A stretch of 64,000 nucleotides of DNA from Oscillospiraceae bacterium (lineage in GTDB: Bacteria; Bacillota; Clostridia; Oscillospirales; CAG-272). Positions within the stretch are counted from its first letter, which is position 1. Every line of letters begins with the position of its first letter. Shown piece after piece: positions 1-8,173 of this stretch. The notes below the pieces were generated by a model. That model searched no databases and was not told the origin of the DNA. It worked only from the letters and a program-made list of their open reading frames with translations. The DNA is taken from contig SVQK01000120.1 of the NCBI GenBank assembly GCA_015065385.1, positions 1 through 64,000 on the forward strand, read 5' to 3'. Made by a program: the position numbers and the translations under genes.

Positions 1-239
1 GATGCGTTCATGTTCCGGCGGCCGAATCCCATCAGGTCCGGAAAGCCGGGATGCGCGCCGATCGAGGTGCCGTGCCGTTTCGCCAGCGCGACCGCCTTCT
101 GCATGACGAGCGGATCTCCGGCGTGCCATCCGCAGGCGATGTTGACAGAGGACACGAGGGGGATGATCTGATCGTCCTCGCCGATCTTATACGCTCCGAA
201 GCTCTCGCCGAGATCGGAGTTCAAATCTGCAAATACCAT
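1..239 (-). CDS. pxpA: 5-oxoprolinase subunit A (LamB/YcsF family), 3' part beyond the window
   Basis: About the first 79 codons are visible, starting at the ATG at 239 and running off the left edge. The N-terminus carries DLNSDLGE, then [11 protein letters not shown] and GAHPGFPD, the signature blocks of LamB/YcsF proteins. In characterised systems PxpA acts with PxpB and PxpC in ATP-dependent opening of 5-oxoproline to glutamate in the cytoplasm. It is the last visible gene of the minus-strand operon pxpB-pxpC-ycsI-like-pxpA, 15 bp after the previous stop. Family assignment is firm; the truncation is only the window edge. Confidence 0.93.
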   Translation of the reverse strand, partial: MVFADLNSDLGESFGAYKIGEDDQIIPLVSSVNIACGWHAGDPLVMQKAVALAKRHGTSIGAHPGFPDLMGFGRRNMNA

Positions 240-254
240 TGCTCCGTTCCTTTT

Positions 255-1037
255 TCAGTATTTCAGCGCTGTGTTTTTGACGTCGGTGATGAACATATGC
301 CCCGGCGCGTGGGTGATGGCGAAGGGCGGTTTCGCGGCCATCAGAACGGCCTGAGGAGTCACCCCGCAGGGCCAGAACACGGGGATCTCGCCCGGGCGGA
401 TCGTGACGGAGTCGCCGAAATCGGGCCGGTCGATATCCCGGATGCCGATCGCGGCGGGATCGCCCAGATGGATGGGCTTTCCGTGGACCCGCGGCATGGC
501 GGAGGTCACGATGGAGGCGCGGATGGCCTGTTCGGGGGTCATCGGCCTCATGCTCACGACGACGTTTCCGTGGAAGACGCCCGCCGGACGGCACGGGATA
601 TTCGTGACGTACATCGGGACATTCCGGCCCTCCTCGATCTGACGGACGGGAATATCCGCTTCAAGCAGCTCCGCCTCGAAGGAGAAGGAACAGCCGATGA
701 GAAAGCTGACGAGGTCGTCGCGCCAGAGGTGTTCCACGTTCAGGTACTCGCCCGTCATTTCCCCGTACTCGTACACACGGTAGCGGGGAAGATCCCGCGC
801 GATATCCGCCCCGTCCGCGATCTCCGAGGTGAAGCGGCTGTCGCAGACCTCGAGAACGGGACAGGCATAGGGGTTCTTCTGGGCGAAGAGCAGGAAATCG
901 AAAGCGAGGTCGCGCGGAAGAACGACCAGATTGGCCTGAGCGTATCCGGCGCACATCCCGGATGTGTTGGCCGTGATGATTTCCCTGCGGATCAGGGAGC
1001 GCACTTCCGACGGCGGCGCTGTCCGGTAGTCGGTCAC
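255..1037 (-). CDS. Putative hydro-lyase, YcsI/DUF1445 family (D-glutamate cyclase-like)
   Basis: 260 aa, about the usual length for the DUF1445/YcsI family. Visible family features are the N-terminal region with TSGMCAGYAQANLVVLP, a central NIPCRPAGVF block, and the C-terminal FWPCGVTPQ and ITHAPGHMFITD blocks. The likely start is a GTG at 1037 that overlaps the pxpC stop codon as GTGA, implying translational coupling. Members are annotated as hydro-lyases, and some relatives make 5-oxo-D-proline from D-glutamate. Its place between pxpC and pxpA fits 5-oxoproline or D-glutamate metabolism. The specific substrate here is inferred from context. Confidence 0.88.
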   Translation of the reverse strand: MTDYRTAPPSEVRSLIRREIITANTSGMCAGYAQANLVVLPRDLAFDFLLFAQKNPYACPVLEVCDSRFTSEIADGADIARDLPRYRVYEYGEMTGEYLNVEHLWRDDLVSFLIGCSFSFEAELLEADIPVRQIEEGRNVPMYVTNIPCRPAGVFHGNVVVSMRPMTPEQAIRASIVTSAMPRVHGKPIHLGDPAAIGIRDIDRPDFGDSVTIRPGEIPVFWPCGVTPQAVLMAAKPPFAITHAPGHMFITDVKNTALKY

Positions 1038-2017
1038 GGGGTCACCTTCCTTTCTCCGGATGAGACCGGATAAGATCCGTTGAGAAGACGGTACTCTTCC
1101 TCAAACGCTCTGTTTTCCATCGCCAGAATATCCTGAGCCTCCTCCACGGTGACGGCCATGAAGCGGACGGTGCAGCCCGGCCTCATCTGCGCGGCGCGGG
1201 GAAGATCCGCCGTAATGACCGTGGCGATCTTCGCGTAGCCGCCCGTGGTCTGCCGGTCCGCCATGAGGATGATGGGCTGTCCTCCCGTTGGGACCTGAAT
1301 CGCGCCGAAGGCGGTCCCGTCCGAGATGATGTCGCTCGAGGTCTTCGGAACGATGGGTTCGCCCTCGAGCCGGATGCCCATGCGGTCGGTGGCGTTGGTG
1401 ACGGAATAGGGATGGGAGAAGAAGCCGTTCAGCTCCTCTTCGGAGAACATATAATCCTGGGGTCCGGGAACGGCGCGGAGCACGATATGCTTGCCGAAGA
1501 CCGGCTTTGAAATGAGTCTGCGTCTGTCAAGATCCGGAAGATCCGGGACGGGGCTGCGGAGCGGGATCATATCGCCCTGAGCCAGCCGGCGGCCCTGAAA
1601 GCCCCCCATGCCGAAGCGCAGGCCGGTGGAACGGCTTCCCATGACGGCGGGAAGATCGAAGCCGCCCGCAACCGCCAGATAGCACCCCATTCCGTCCGAG
1701 GTGCCGGAAAGCTCCAGCACGTCCCCGGGCTCGACGCGGATCGCGCACCCGTTTTCCACGCCCGCGCCGTTGATCTTCGGCGACATATCCGCCCCGGTCA
1801 GCGCGATCACGCTTGGAGCGCGGAAGTAAGCGGTGATGCCGAGCAGCATCATTTCCACCACGGCCTCGCCCGGATCGTTGCCGACCAGCGCGTTGGCCCT
1901 CTTCATGGACAGCGAATCGCTCGCTCCGGACGGCGCAAAGCCGCTCTCCTGATAGCCGAACCGGCCGAGATCCTGAATCGTGGACAAGAGGCCCGGCCTG
2001 AGGATTTCCATGCTCAT
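1034..2017 (-). CDS. pxpC: 5-oxoprolinase subunit C (biotin-dependent carboxyltransferase-like, AHS2/KipA family)
   Basis: About 327 aa. I choose the ATG at 2017, which overlaps the pxpB stop as ATGA and follows a GGGGGGAG ribosome site; an upstream ATG at 2047 lies inside pxpB. The N-terminus MEILRPGLLSTIQDLGR is the classic AHS2/KipA opening. Later blocks include SGASDSLSMKRANALVGN and PTGGQPIILMADRQTTGGY, both typical of the family. PxpC forms the ATP-dependent 5-oxoprolinase with PxpB and PxpA. In Bacillus the homologue is KipA, partner of the KipI kinase inhibitor, but the presence of pxpA and ycsI-like genes favours the metabolic role. Confidence 0.93.
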   Translation of the reverse strand: MSMEILRPGLLSTIQDLGRFGYQESGFAPSGASDSLSMKRANALVGNDPGEAVVEMMLLGITAYFRAPSVIALTGADMSPKINGAGVENGCAIRVEPGDVLELSGTSDGMGCYLAVAGGFDLPAVMGSRSTGLRFGMGGFQGRRLAQGDMIPLRSPVPDLPDLDRRRLISKPVFGKHIVLRAVPGPQDYMFSEEELNGFFSHPYSVTNATDRMGIRLEGEPIVPKTSSDIISDGTAFGAIQVPTGGQPIILMADRQTTGGYAKIATVITADLPRAAQMRPGCTVRFMAVTVEEAQDILAMENRAFEEEYRLLNGSYPVSSGERKVTP

Positions 2018-2754
2018 CTGCCGCTCCCCCCTTCCAGATACGGGCATTCGTAGACGCCCGCCGTCACGGCTTCCTCGATTTCCCTGTATTCCTCTTCTCC
2101 GACCGGGACAAAGCGGATCCTGTCCCCCGCCCGGTAGAGGATCGGTTCGCTCCGCCGCGGGTCATAGGGACGGACGGGGGTGCGTCCGATCAGGCGCCAG
2201 CCTCCGGGAGAATCCATGGGGTAAAGACCGGTCTGGTTTCCCCCGATGCCGACGGAACCGGCCGGGATGCGCTGACGGGGCTGGGAGAGGCGCGGCGTTT
2301 CGAGAATCGGATCCATGCCGCCGAGATAGGAAAAACCGGGAAGAAATCCCAGCATGTAGATGAGGTAATCGGGAGCGGAGTGACGCCGGATGACCTCCCG
2401 CTCGGAGATCCCCGCGTGCTCCGCGACATAGGACAGATCTTCGCCGTACTCGCCGCCGTAGCAGACGGAGATGAGAAAGGTCTTCGAAGGAGCCGCCGTT
2501 TTCCGGGAACTGCTCTCCGAAATGCGCCGGATCTCACGGCAGAGGTCGTTGTAGCGGATCGTGCCCGGATCGTAGCAGATCAGCAGGGAACAGAAGGTGG
2601 GGATCATATCCGTGATTCCGGGCACACACTCCTCCACGAGAAGAGCGCGGAGGGCGTGAACCATGGCGTTGACCTCGGGATCGATTTTTTTCTCGAATTC
2701 CACGGTCAACGCGGAGTCTCCGACCGGGCGGGTGCGGAAGTCCGTCAAGAGCAT
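2014..2754 (-). CDS. pxpB: 5-oxoprolinase subunit B (AHS1/KipI family)
   Basis: About 246 aa, first gene of the operon. The N-terminal RPVGDSALTVEFE block and the later ICYGGEYGEDL, LGFLPGFSYLGGMD and RIPAGSVGIGGNQTGLYP blocks are diagnostic of allophanate hydrolase subunit 1/PxpB. The start is uncertain: AAGGAG lies at 2763-2758, giving a very short spacer to TTG 2757 or ATG 2754, and TTG 2748 has a better spacing. The stop overlaps pxpC by 4 nt. A sigma-A-like promoter lies just upstream. PxpB works with PxpC on activated 5-oxoproline in the cytoplasm. Confidence 0.92.
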   Translation of the reverse strand: MLLTDFRTRPVGDSALTVEFEKKIDPEVNAMVHALRALLVEECVPGITDMIPTFCSLLICYDPGTIRYNDLCREIRRISESSSRKTAAPSKTFLISVCYGGEYGEDLSYVAEHAGISEREVIRRHSAPDYLIYMLGFLPGFSYLGGMDPILETPRLSQPRQRIPAGSVGIGGNQTGLYPMDSPGGWRLIGRTPVRPYDPRRSEPILYRAGDRIRFVPVGEEEYREIEEAVTAGVYECPYLEGGSGR

Positions 2755-2781
2755 CAACTCCTTAACTCTCAGTTTTCTGAT

Positions 2782-2811
2782 ATTTTAACATTTTCAGACT
2801 CCGCGTGTCAA
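2782..2811 (-). promoter_or_regulatory. Sigma-A-like promoter of the pxpBC operon
   Basis: Read on the minus strand, TTGACA (2811-2806) is followed after 18 bp by TAAAAT (2787-2782). Position and orientation fit transcription of pxpB. It is back to back with the TSUP promoter on the other strand. Confidence 0.75.
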
Positions 2812-2879
2812 TGGAAAAAGTGCATAAACTTACGCGTGAAATTTATATGTATGCACAATTTGACCGGCTGAAAAAACGC

Positions 2880-2908
2880 TTGCAAATCTCAGAAAGATAG
2901 TGTAAAAT
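2880..2908 (+). promoter_or_regulatory. Sigma-A-like promoter of the TSUP permease gene
   Basis: TTGCAA (2880-2885), a 17 bp spacer and TAAAAT (2903-2908), about 25 bp before the start codon. GGAGGT at 2920-2925 is the ribosome site. Confidence 0.75.
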
Positions 2909-2933
2909 GGAAACTGTACGGAGGTGATTGCGT

Positions 2934-3647
2934 ATGACGATCCTTTTTCTCCTGATTCTTTTCGCCGCCTTCACGATTCAGTCTCTGACCGGATTCGGAG
3001 GGCCGCTTTTCGCTATGCCGCTCAGTATTCCCGCCGTGGGGGTGCATCTGGCCAAGCCGGTCATCACACTGTGCGCATGGGCCTCCGCCGCCGTGATCGC
3101 GTGGAAAAACCGGAAGGATATCGTCTGGCGGGAGCTGTTCAAAATGTCCGGAACCATGCTTGTGTTCATGGTCGCCGGGCTGTGGCTGTTCCGGACCGTG
3201 CAGATGCAGTTCCTGCAGGCGATTTACGGCGCGGTCGTCCTGTGCATCGGGCTGAAAAAACTCTTCTTTCCGTCGGAGGAAGCCATGCCGCGCTGGATGG
3301 TGATCCTCTCGATCTGCCTCGCGGGCGTGATGCAGGGGATGTTCGTCTCGGGCGGCAGCTTCCTTGTGATCTATGCGGTCGGCGCGATTCCCGAAAAGCA
3401 GCAGTTCCGCGCTACGCTGAGCGGCGTGTGGGCGTTCGTCAATATCTTCCTGCTGGCGACCTACGTTCTGGACGGCTCCTTTACCGCGGAAGTCGTTCGG
3501 ACCTCTGCTCTCGCGCTGATCCCGCTGTCCGCCGCGGTGGTGTGCGGGAGCCTGCTTGCGGGAAAACTGAATCAGAAAGCCTTTCTGAAAGCCGCCTATA
3601 TTCTGCTCGCGGTTTCCGGTGCGGTCCTTCTGCTGACCAATCTGTGA
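2934..3647 (+). CDS. TSUP family permease (sulfite exporter TauE/SafE-like)
   Basis: About 237 aa. ATG 2934 is preferred over TTG 2928 because GGAGGT at 2920-2925 is 8 nt before it. The protein is almost entirely hydrophobic, with about eight predicted membrane segments. It has the TauE/SafE N-terminal SLTGFGGPLFAMPL block and a second-half counterpart near GVMQGMFVSGGSFLVIYAV, showing the internal two-fold repeat of the family. TSUP members move sulfur-containing or small organic anions across the cytoplasmic membrane. Divergence from the 5-oxoprolinase operon suggests a related substrate such as an organic acid; that is only an inference. Confidence 0.85.
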   Translation: MTILFLLILFAAFTIQSLTGFGGPLFAMPLSIPAVGVHLAKPVITLCAWASAAVIAWKNRKDIVWRELFKMSGTMLVFMVAGLWLFRTVQMQFLQAIYGAVVLCIGLKKLFFPSEEAMPRWMVILSICLAGVMQGMFVSGGSFLVIYAVGAIPEKQQFRATLSGVWAFVNIFLLATYVLDGSFTAEVVRTSALALIPLSAAVVCGSLLAGKLNQKAFLKAAYILLAVSGAVLLLTNL

Positions 3648-4041
3648 CCCGGAGACTGTGTTTTCGGGCCGGAAAAGCTAACCGCGCGCACGGACGGCGG
3701 AGAAATCAAAGGGCTTCTTCGGGCAGCCTGCATTTTTGAAAAATACCCGCTGCTTTTGAATAAAAAACGAATATGACTTGACGGGACGATGTTCCGTGTG
3801 ATATAATACAGGCACATTCATTTCGGGGGCGTCACGAGCTTTTCCTCGGCCGAAGGAAACGCCGAAAGAGCCGACGACGCGGCAGAAAAGGCCGGTCTTT
3901 AGGTCGTCTTACACTCTTTATGACCGTCAGGAGCCCTTGATGGACATAGCTTTCAGGCACAGGATGCCAATTCCGAAACATTCTGTTTGTCAGCGGAGCA
4001 ATAATGAATGACAGGATACGCACGGAAGTGGAGCGGACTTT
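3648..4041 (+). other. Intergenic region with promoter and long structured leader of the opp operon
   Basis: 394 bp without a convincing gene. The first 130 bp show no clear terminator for the TSUP gene. A promoter sits at 3778-3807, so the opp transcript would carry an untranslated leader of roughly 230 nt. In the leader, TTTCCT and AGGAAA flank a CGG/CCG core (about 3841-3859), and outer GCGTC/GACGC arms could enclose it. I could not match the leader to a known riboswitch class. Confidence 0.5.
3778..3807 (+). promoter_or_regulatory. Strong sigma-A-like promoter of the opp operon
   Basis: TTGACG (3778-3783), an 18 bp spacer and a perfect TATAAT (3802-3807). It is the only strong promoter seen before the importer operon and lies about 235 bp before oppB. 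Confidence 0.75.
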
Positions 4042-4959
4042 ATGACAAAGTATATTGTAAAGCGGTTGCTCATAGCAGTTCTTACTGTTTTTATCGTAGC
4101 AACCCTTACATTTTTCCTGATGAACGCGGTGCCCGGCGGGCCGTATGAAGCGGAAAAATCCATCAGCCCGCAGGCAAAGGCGGCGCTGGAGGCCAAATTC
4201 GGGTTGGATCAGCCGTTGTTCAAGCAGTACCTGACCTATTTGAAGAATATTCTTCACGGCGATTTCGGCCCCTCTCTGAAACAGCGCGGCCGGAACGTGA
4301 TCGACATCATCCTGACGAAGTTTCCCGTCTCTGCGAAGGTGGGTATGATTTCCGTTCTGGTCTCGCTTCTGGTGGGAATCCCCGTCGGATGTATCGCCGC
4401 CATGAACCGCGGACGGGTATCCGACAACGCCATCATTGTGATAGCGACCGTCGGGATCGCGGTTCCCAGCTTTGTGGTCTGCTCCCTGTCGATGTATTTC
4501 TTCGGCGTGAAACTGCGCTGGCTGCCCACGGTCGGGCTGATGAGCTGGAAAAACTATATCATGCCCGTTTTCTCTCTGAGTTTTTATCCGACGACCTATA
4601 TCGTCCGTCTCATGCGGTCCGCCATGCTGGATGTGCTGGGGCAGGACTATATGCGCACGGCAAAGGCGAAGGGGGTGTCCCAGAGGGTCAGCCTGTTCAA
4701 GCACGCTCTGCGCAACGCCATTCTTCCGGTGGTGACCTATCTCGGCCCCATGATGGCTTACACGCTGACCGGTTCCTTTATTGTGGAAAAGGTGTTCACG
4801 ATTCCCGGCCTGGGCGGAGAGTTCGTCAGCTCGATTTCAAACCGGGATTACATGATGATCATGGGAACGACCATCTTCCTTGCCGCGTTGATGGTTTTCA
4901 TCAACGTTGTCGTGGATATCGTATATAAATTCATTGATCCCCGGATCAAACTGAAGTGA
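4042..4959 (+). CDS. oppB: Oligopeptide/dipeptide ABC transporter permease, OppB/DppB type
   Basis: 305 aa with the N-terminal membrane helix MTKYIVKRLLIAVLTVFIV typical of OppB/DppB. The periplasm-side loop PGGPYEAEKSIS and helix follow, with about six membrane segments in total. The EAA loop that contacts the ATPase is visible near residues 200-225 (DYMRTAKAKGVSQRV). It ends IDPRIKLK, again typical of the family. It would form the membrane channel with the OppC-type protein encoded 10 bp downstream. The family is certain; whether the substrate is oligopeptide, dipeptide or another solute cannot be told from the permease alone. Confidence 0.92.
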   Translation: MTKYIVKRLLIAVLTVFIVATLTFFLMNAVPGGPYEAEKSISPQAKAALEAKFGLDQPLFKQYLTYLKNILHGDFGPSLKQRGRNVIDIILTKFPVSAKVGMISVLVSLLVGIPVGCIAAMNRGRVSDNAIIVIATVGIAVPSFVVCSLSMYFFGVKLRWLPTVGLMSWKNYIMPVFSLSFYPTTYIVRLMRSAMLDVLGQDYMRTAKAKGVSQRVSLFKHALRNAILPVVTYLGPMMAYTLTGSFIVEKVFTIPGLGGEFVSSISNRDYMMIMGTTIFLAALMVFINVVVDIVYKFIDPRIKLK

Positions 4960-4969
4960 GGGCGGGAAT

Positions 4970-6010
4970 ATGGTCAAAAATCCGTTGTCTTTGCAGCTGA
5001 AAGCCGAGGACTTTCTTCCTGCTACGCAAGAGGAGAAACAGGGACTGATCGTCATGCGCGATTCTGTCAGCTTCTGGAAGGACAGCCTCCGCAGACTGGT
5101 CAGGAACAAGGTCGCCATGGTGAGCCTCGCCGTGATCGTCGTTGTCATGTTCTTCTCCTTCGTTTTACCTTCATTTTATCCCTATTCCTACGAGCAGCAG
5201 CAGAAAGGGGCCGAGAATCTGCGCCCCATGACCTATTCCCAGGCGGAGCAGGATCGGATCGCGGCAGGCGAAAAGGTGACGCCGCACTTTCTCGGAACGG
5301 ACAAGCTGGGGCGGGACTACGCGGTCCGGATCATGGTGGGAAGCCGGATCTCTCTGACCGTCGGGCTTGTAGCCGCCGCCATCATTCTGGTCATCGGCTC
5401 GCTGTACGGAGCCATCGCGGCATTCTTCGGCGGATGGGTCGATATCATCATGATGCGAATCGTGGATATCATCTATACCATTCCCGACGTGCTTCTGATC
5501 GTATTGATCTCCATCGCGCTGAAGGTCCCTCTGAATACCCTTTCCTCCAAGCCGGGCCTTCACTGGATCGGAACGGTGGGATCCAACCTCGTGAGTATCT
5601 TTATCGTATTCGCCCTGCTGTACTGGGTGGGGATGGCCCGCATCGTCCGCAGTCAGGTGCTTGTGCTCCGGGAAAGCGAATATGTGACCGCCGCGCGGGC
5701 GCTGGGAGCCGGAAACGGACGCATCATCCGGAAGCATCTTCTGACGAACTGCATCGGGACGCTGATCGTGACGACAACGCTGCAAATCCCGTCCTCCATT
5801 TTCACAGAAAGTTATCTGTCCTTCCTCGGACTCGGCGTGGCCGCTCCGCTTCCCAGTCTCGGAAGTCTGGCGAGCGCGGCGATCAACGGAATGAATACCT
5901 ATCCCTATCTTCTGATCGCGCCCTCCGTTCTGATCAGTCTGATCATCCTCAGCTTCAATCTCTTCGGAGACGGCCTCCGCGACGCGTTTGACCCCAAATT
6001 GAAGAAGTAA
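4970..6010 (+). CDS. oppC: Oligopeptide/dipeptide ABC transporter permease, OppC/DppC type
   Basis: 346 aa. A hydrophilic N-terminal tail of about 40 residues precedes FWKDSLRRLVRNKVAM and the first membrane helix, as in OppC proteins. HFLGTDKLGRDYAVRIMVGSR is the conserved OppC block after helix 1. The EAA loop (SEYVTAARALGAGNGRII) and the C-terminal SFNLFGDGLRDAFDPKLKK are both diagnostic. It pairs with the OppB-type permease. The operon order is B-C-D-F-A, with the binding protein last. Confidence 0.93.
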   Translation: MVKNPLSLQLKAEDFLPATQEEKQGLIVMRDSVSFWKDSLRRLVRNKVAMVSLAVIVVVMFFSFVLPSFYPYSYEQQQKGAENLRPMTYSQAEQDRIAAGEKVTPHFLGTDKLGRDYAVRIMVGSRISLTVGLVAAAIILVIGSLYGAIAAFFGGWVDIIMMRIVDIIYTIPDVLLIVLISIALKVPLNTLSSKPGLHWIGTVGSNLVSIFIVFALLYWVGMARIVRSQVLVLRESEYVTAARALGAGNGRIIRKHLLTNCIGTLIVTTTLQIPSSIFTESYLSFLGLGVAAPLPSLGSLASAAINGMNTYPYLLIAPSVLISLIILSFNLFGDGLRDAFDPKLKK

Positions 6011-6025
6011 GGGAGGGCGAATCAG

Positions 6026-7033
6026 ATGACGAATCATCTTGTGGATATCAGAAACCTCCGCCTGTCCTTCTTCACGCCCGCGGGGGAGGTGAAGGCGCTG
6101 AACGACGTGTCCCTTTACCTCGACGAAGGGGAAGTGCTGGGCATCGTGGGCGAGTCCGGTTCCGGAAAATCCGTGACCGCCTACAGCATCATGGGACTGA
6201 CCGCGGATCCGGGGCGGATCGTCGGCGGAACGGTGACCTTCAACGGGCATGAGATCGAAAAGCTCGGAGAAAAGGATCTGCGCAAAATCAGGGGCAAAGA
6301 GGTCTCCATCATCTTTCAGGATCCCATGACCTCCCTGAATCCGGTGTACACCATCGGCAATCAGATCGAAGAAGTCATTCTCCTGCATACGAACAAAACC
6401 AGACAGGAAGCCCGCGAGCGCGCGACGGAGCTGCTGCGGCTGGTGGGGATCAACGAGCCGGAAAAGCGCATCCGGCAATACCCGCACGAGCTGTCCGGCG
6501 GAATGAGACAGCGGGTCATGATCGCCATCGCGCTGGCCTGCGAGCCCAAGCTGCTCATCGCCGACGAACCGACGACGGCGCTTGACGTCACGATCCAGGC
6601 GCAGATTCTGGAATTGATCACGGAGCTGAAACAGAAGCTCCGCATGGCCGTGATCCTGATTACCCATGACCTCGGGATCGTGTCCTCCATGTGCGACCGG
6701 ATCGCGGTGATGTACGCGGGCAGGATCGTGGAATGCGGAACCGCGGACGATATCTTTTACGATCCGCAGCACGAATATACCAAGGGACTCTTGCGGAGCG
6801 TCCCGAACATCAACGACAGGGAATCGAAGCGGCTGATCGCAATAGAAGGGACGCCCGTGGATCTTCTGAATCCCCCGGCAGGCTGTCCGTTCGCGCCGCG
6901 CTGCCCTTCCTGCATGAAGATCTGCCTGAGGGAAATGCCGCCCAGTCACAGCCACGGCGGCGTCCACAGCTCCTCCTGCTGGCTCTGTGAAAAGGCGGAA
7001 TTCGAAAACGGAGGAAAGGGGGCGGAGTCATGA
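6026..7033 (+). CDS. oppD: Peptide ABC transporter ATP-binding protein, OppD/DppD type
   Basis: 335 aa. Walker A is GESGSGKS near residues 40-47, the Q-loop is FQDPMTSLNP, the signature is LSGGMRQRV, Walker B is LLIADEPTTALD, and the switch His is in LITHDLG. The C-terminal oligopeptide/dipeptide domain has the Cys-rich segment GCPFAPRCPSCMKIC that binds a 4Fe-4S cluster in several OppD/DppD proteins. It hydrolyses ATP as a heterodimer with the OppF-type partner, whose start codon overlaps this stop by 4 nt. Confidence 0.93.
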   Translation: MTNHLVDIRNLRLSFFTPAGEVKALNDVSLYLDEGEVLGIVGESGSGKSVTAYSIMGLTADPGRIVGGTVTFNGHEIEKLGEKDLRKIRGKEVSIIFQDPMTSLNPVYTIGNQIEEVILLHTNKTRQEARERATELLRLVGINEPEKRIRQYPHELSGGMRQRVMIAIALACEPKLLIADEPTTALDVTIQAQILELITELKQKLRMAVILITHDLGIVSSMCDRIAVMYAGRIVECGTADDIFYDPQHEYTKGLLRSVPNINDRESKRLIAIEGTPVDLLNPPAGCPFAPRCPSCMKICLREMPPSHSHGGVHSSSCWLCEKAEFENGGKGAES

Positions 7034-8094
7034 CACAGACGGACAATCTGGTAGAGGTCCGGAACCTGAAGCAGTATTTTCAGGTCTCCGGCGCCGGGTT
7101 TTTCAAAAAGAACTGGGTCCGCGCGGTAGACGACGTGTCCTTCTCCATCCCCAGAGGCAGAACGCTCGGGCTGGTGGGGGAGTCCGGCTGCGGCAAAACC
7201 ACCACGGGCCGGACGCTGCTGAGACTGTACGAGCCGACCGGAGGCCGCATCGTCTACGACGGCAAAACGATCTTTGACTCCGGGGACGTTCCCCTGTACG
7301 ACGAAAACGGACGTCCGGTCAAAAACGACCGCGGACAGATCCGGCACGGGAAAAAGACGAGCGTCAGCATGCTCCCGTACCGGCGCAGGATGCAAATCGT
7401 CTTTCAGGATCCCTACGCCAGTCTGGATCCCCGGATGACGATCGGCGACATCGTCGGAGAAGCGATCGATATCCACCGGCTGGCTTCTTCAAAGGAGGAA
7501 CGCCGTGAAAAGATCATCCGGATGCTGGAGCGCGTCGGACTGAACTCCGAGCACGCGAACCGATACCCGCACGAGTTTTCCGGCGGACAGCGGCAGAGAG
7601 TGGGCATCGCGCGGGCACTGGCGGTCGATCCCGAATTTATCGTATGCGACGAGCCGATTTCCGCGCTGGACGTGTCCATTCAGGCGCAGGTCATCAACAT
7701 GCTGGAGGATCTGCAGGGAGAATACGGGCTGACGTATCTCTTCATAGCGCACGATCTGTCCGTAGTGAAGCATATCTCTTCCCGGATCGGCGTCATGTAC
7801 CTCGGGAAGCTGGTGGAGATGGGAGAGAGCAGCGAAATCACCTTCCACAGCTGCCATCCCTATACGCGCAGTCTGATCTCCGCCGTTCCGATCGCGGATC
7901 CGAAAATCAGCCGCAGTACGAAGCGGATCGTTCTGGAGGGCGATATCCCCAGTCCGGTGAATCCTCCGTCCGGATGCCGCTTCCGCACGAGGTGTCCCTA
8001 CGCCGACCGTTGCTGCGCGGAGGAGGAGCCGGAATGGAAAGAGGTCTCCCCGGGTCATTTCTGCGCCTGCCACCATCCCGAAAAGGCAGTCTGA
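7030..8094 (+). CDS. oppF: Peptide ABC transporter ATP-binding protein, OppF/DppF type
   Basis: 354 aa, ATGA-overlapped with oppD. Walker A is GESGCGKT, the Q-loop is [13 protein letters not shown], the signature is [15 protein letters not shown], Walker B is [12 protein letters not shown], and the switch region is FIAHDLSVV. An insert of about 30 residues rich in charged residues lies between Walker A and the Q-loop (about residues 85-115), longer than in E. coli OppF. The C-terminal domain has [15 protein letters not shown], a second possible Fe-S or metal motif. It partners the OppD-type ATPase. Confidence 0.92.
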   Translation: MTQTDNLVEVRNLKQYFQVSGAGFFKKNWVRAVDDVSFSIPRGRTLGLVGESGCGKTTTGRTLLRLYEPTGGRIVYDGKTIFDSGDVPLYDENGRPVKNDRGQIRHGKKTSVSMLPYRRRMQIVFQDPYASLDPRMTIGDIVGEAIDIHRLASSKEERREKIIRMLERVGLNSEHANRYPHEFSGGQRQRVGIARALAVDPEFIVCDEPISALDVSIQAQVINMLEDLQGEYGLTYLFIAHDLSVVKHISSRIGVMYLGKLVEMGESSEITFHSCHPYTRSLISAVPIADPKISRSTKRIVLEGDIPSPVNPPSGCRFRTRCPYADRCCAEEEPEWKEVSPGHFCACHHPEKAV

Positions 8095-8173
8095 TCATTC
8101 GGTATAGAATCCGGTTCTTTTCAAAGCGCAGGAAGCGGATTTTATCATAAATATCCTATTCAGGAGGAAAAGC

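Noticed and set aside
51-1073. 340-codon plus-strand frame at the left end
   Set aside because: It is antisense to the YcsI-like gene, whose protein motifs are clear.
3831-3885. Known riboswitch in the opp leader
   Set aside because: I tried mentally to fit ykkC-type and cobalamin consensus features and none matched; kept only as an unassigned structured leader.
5171-6967. Very long minus-strand open frame across the opp genes
   Set aside because: It is antisense to oppC and oppD, which have clear family motifs. Codon composition of GC-rich genes commonly leaves such open frames.
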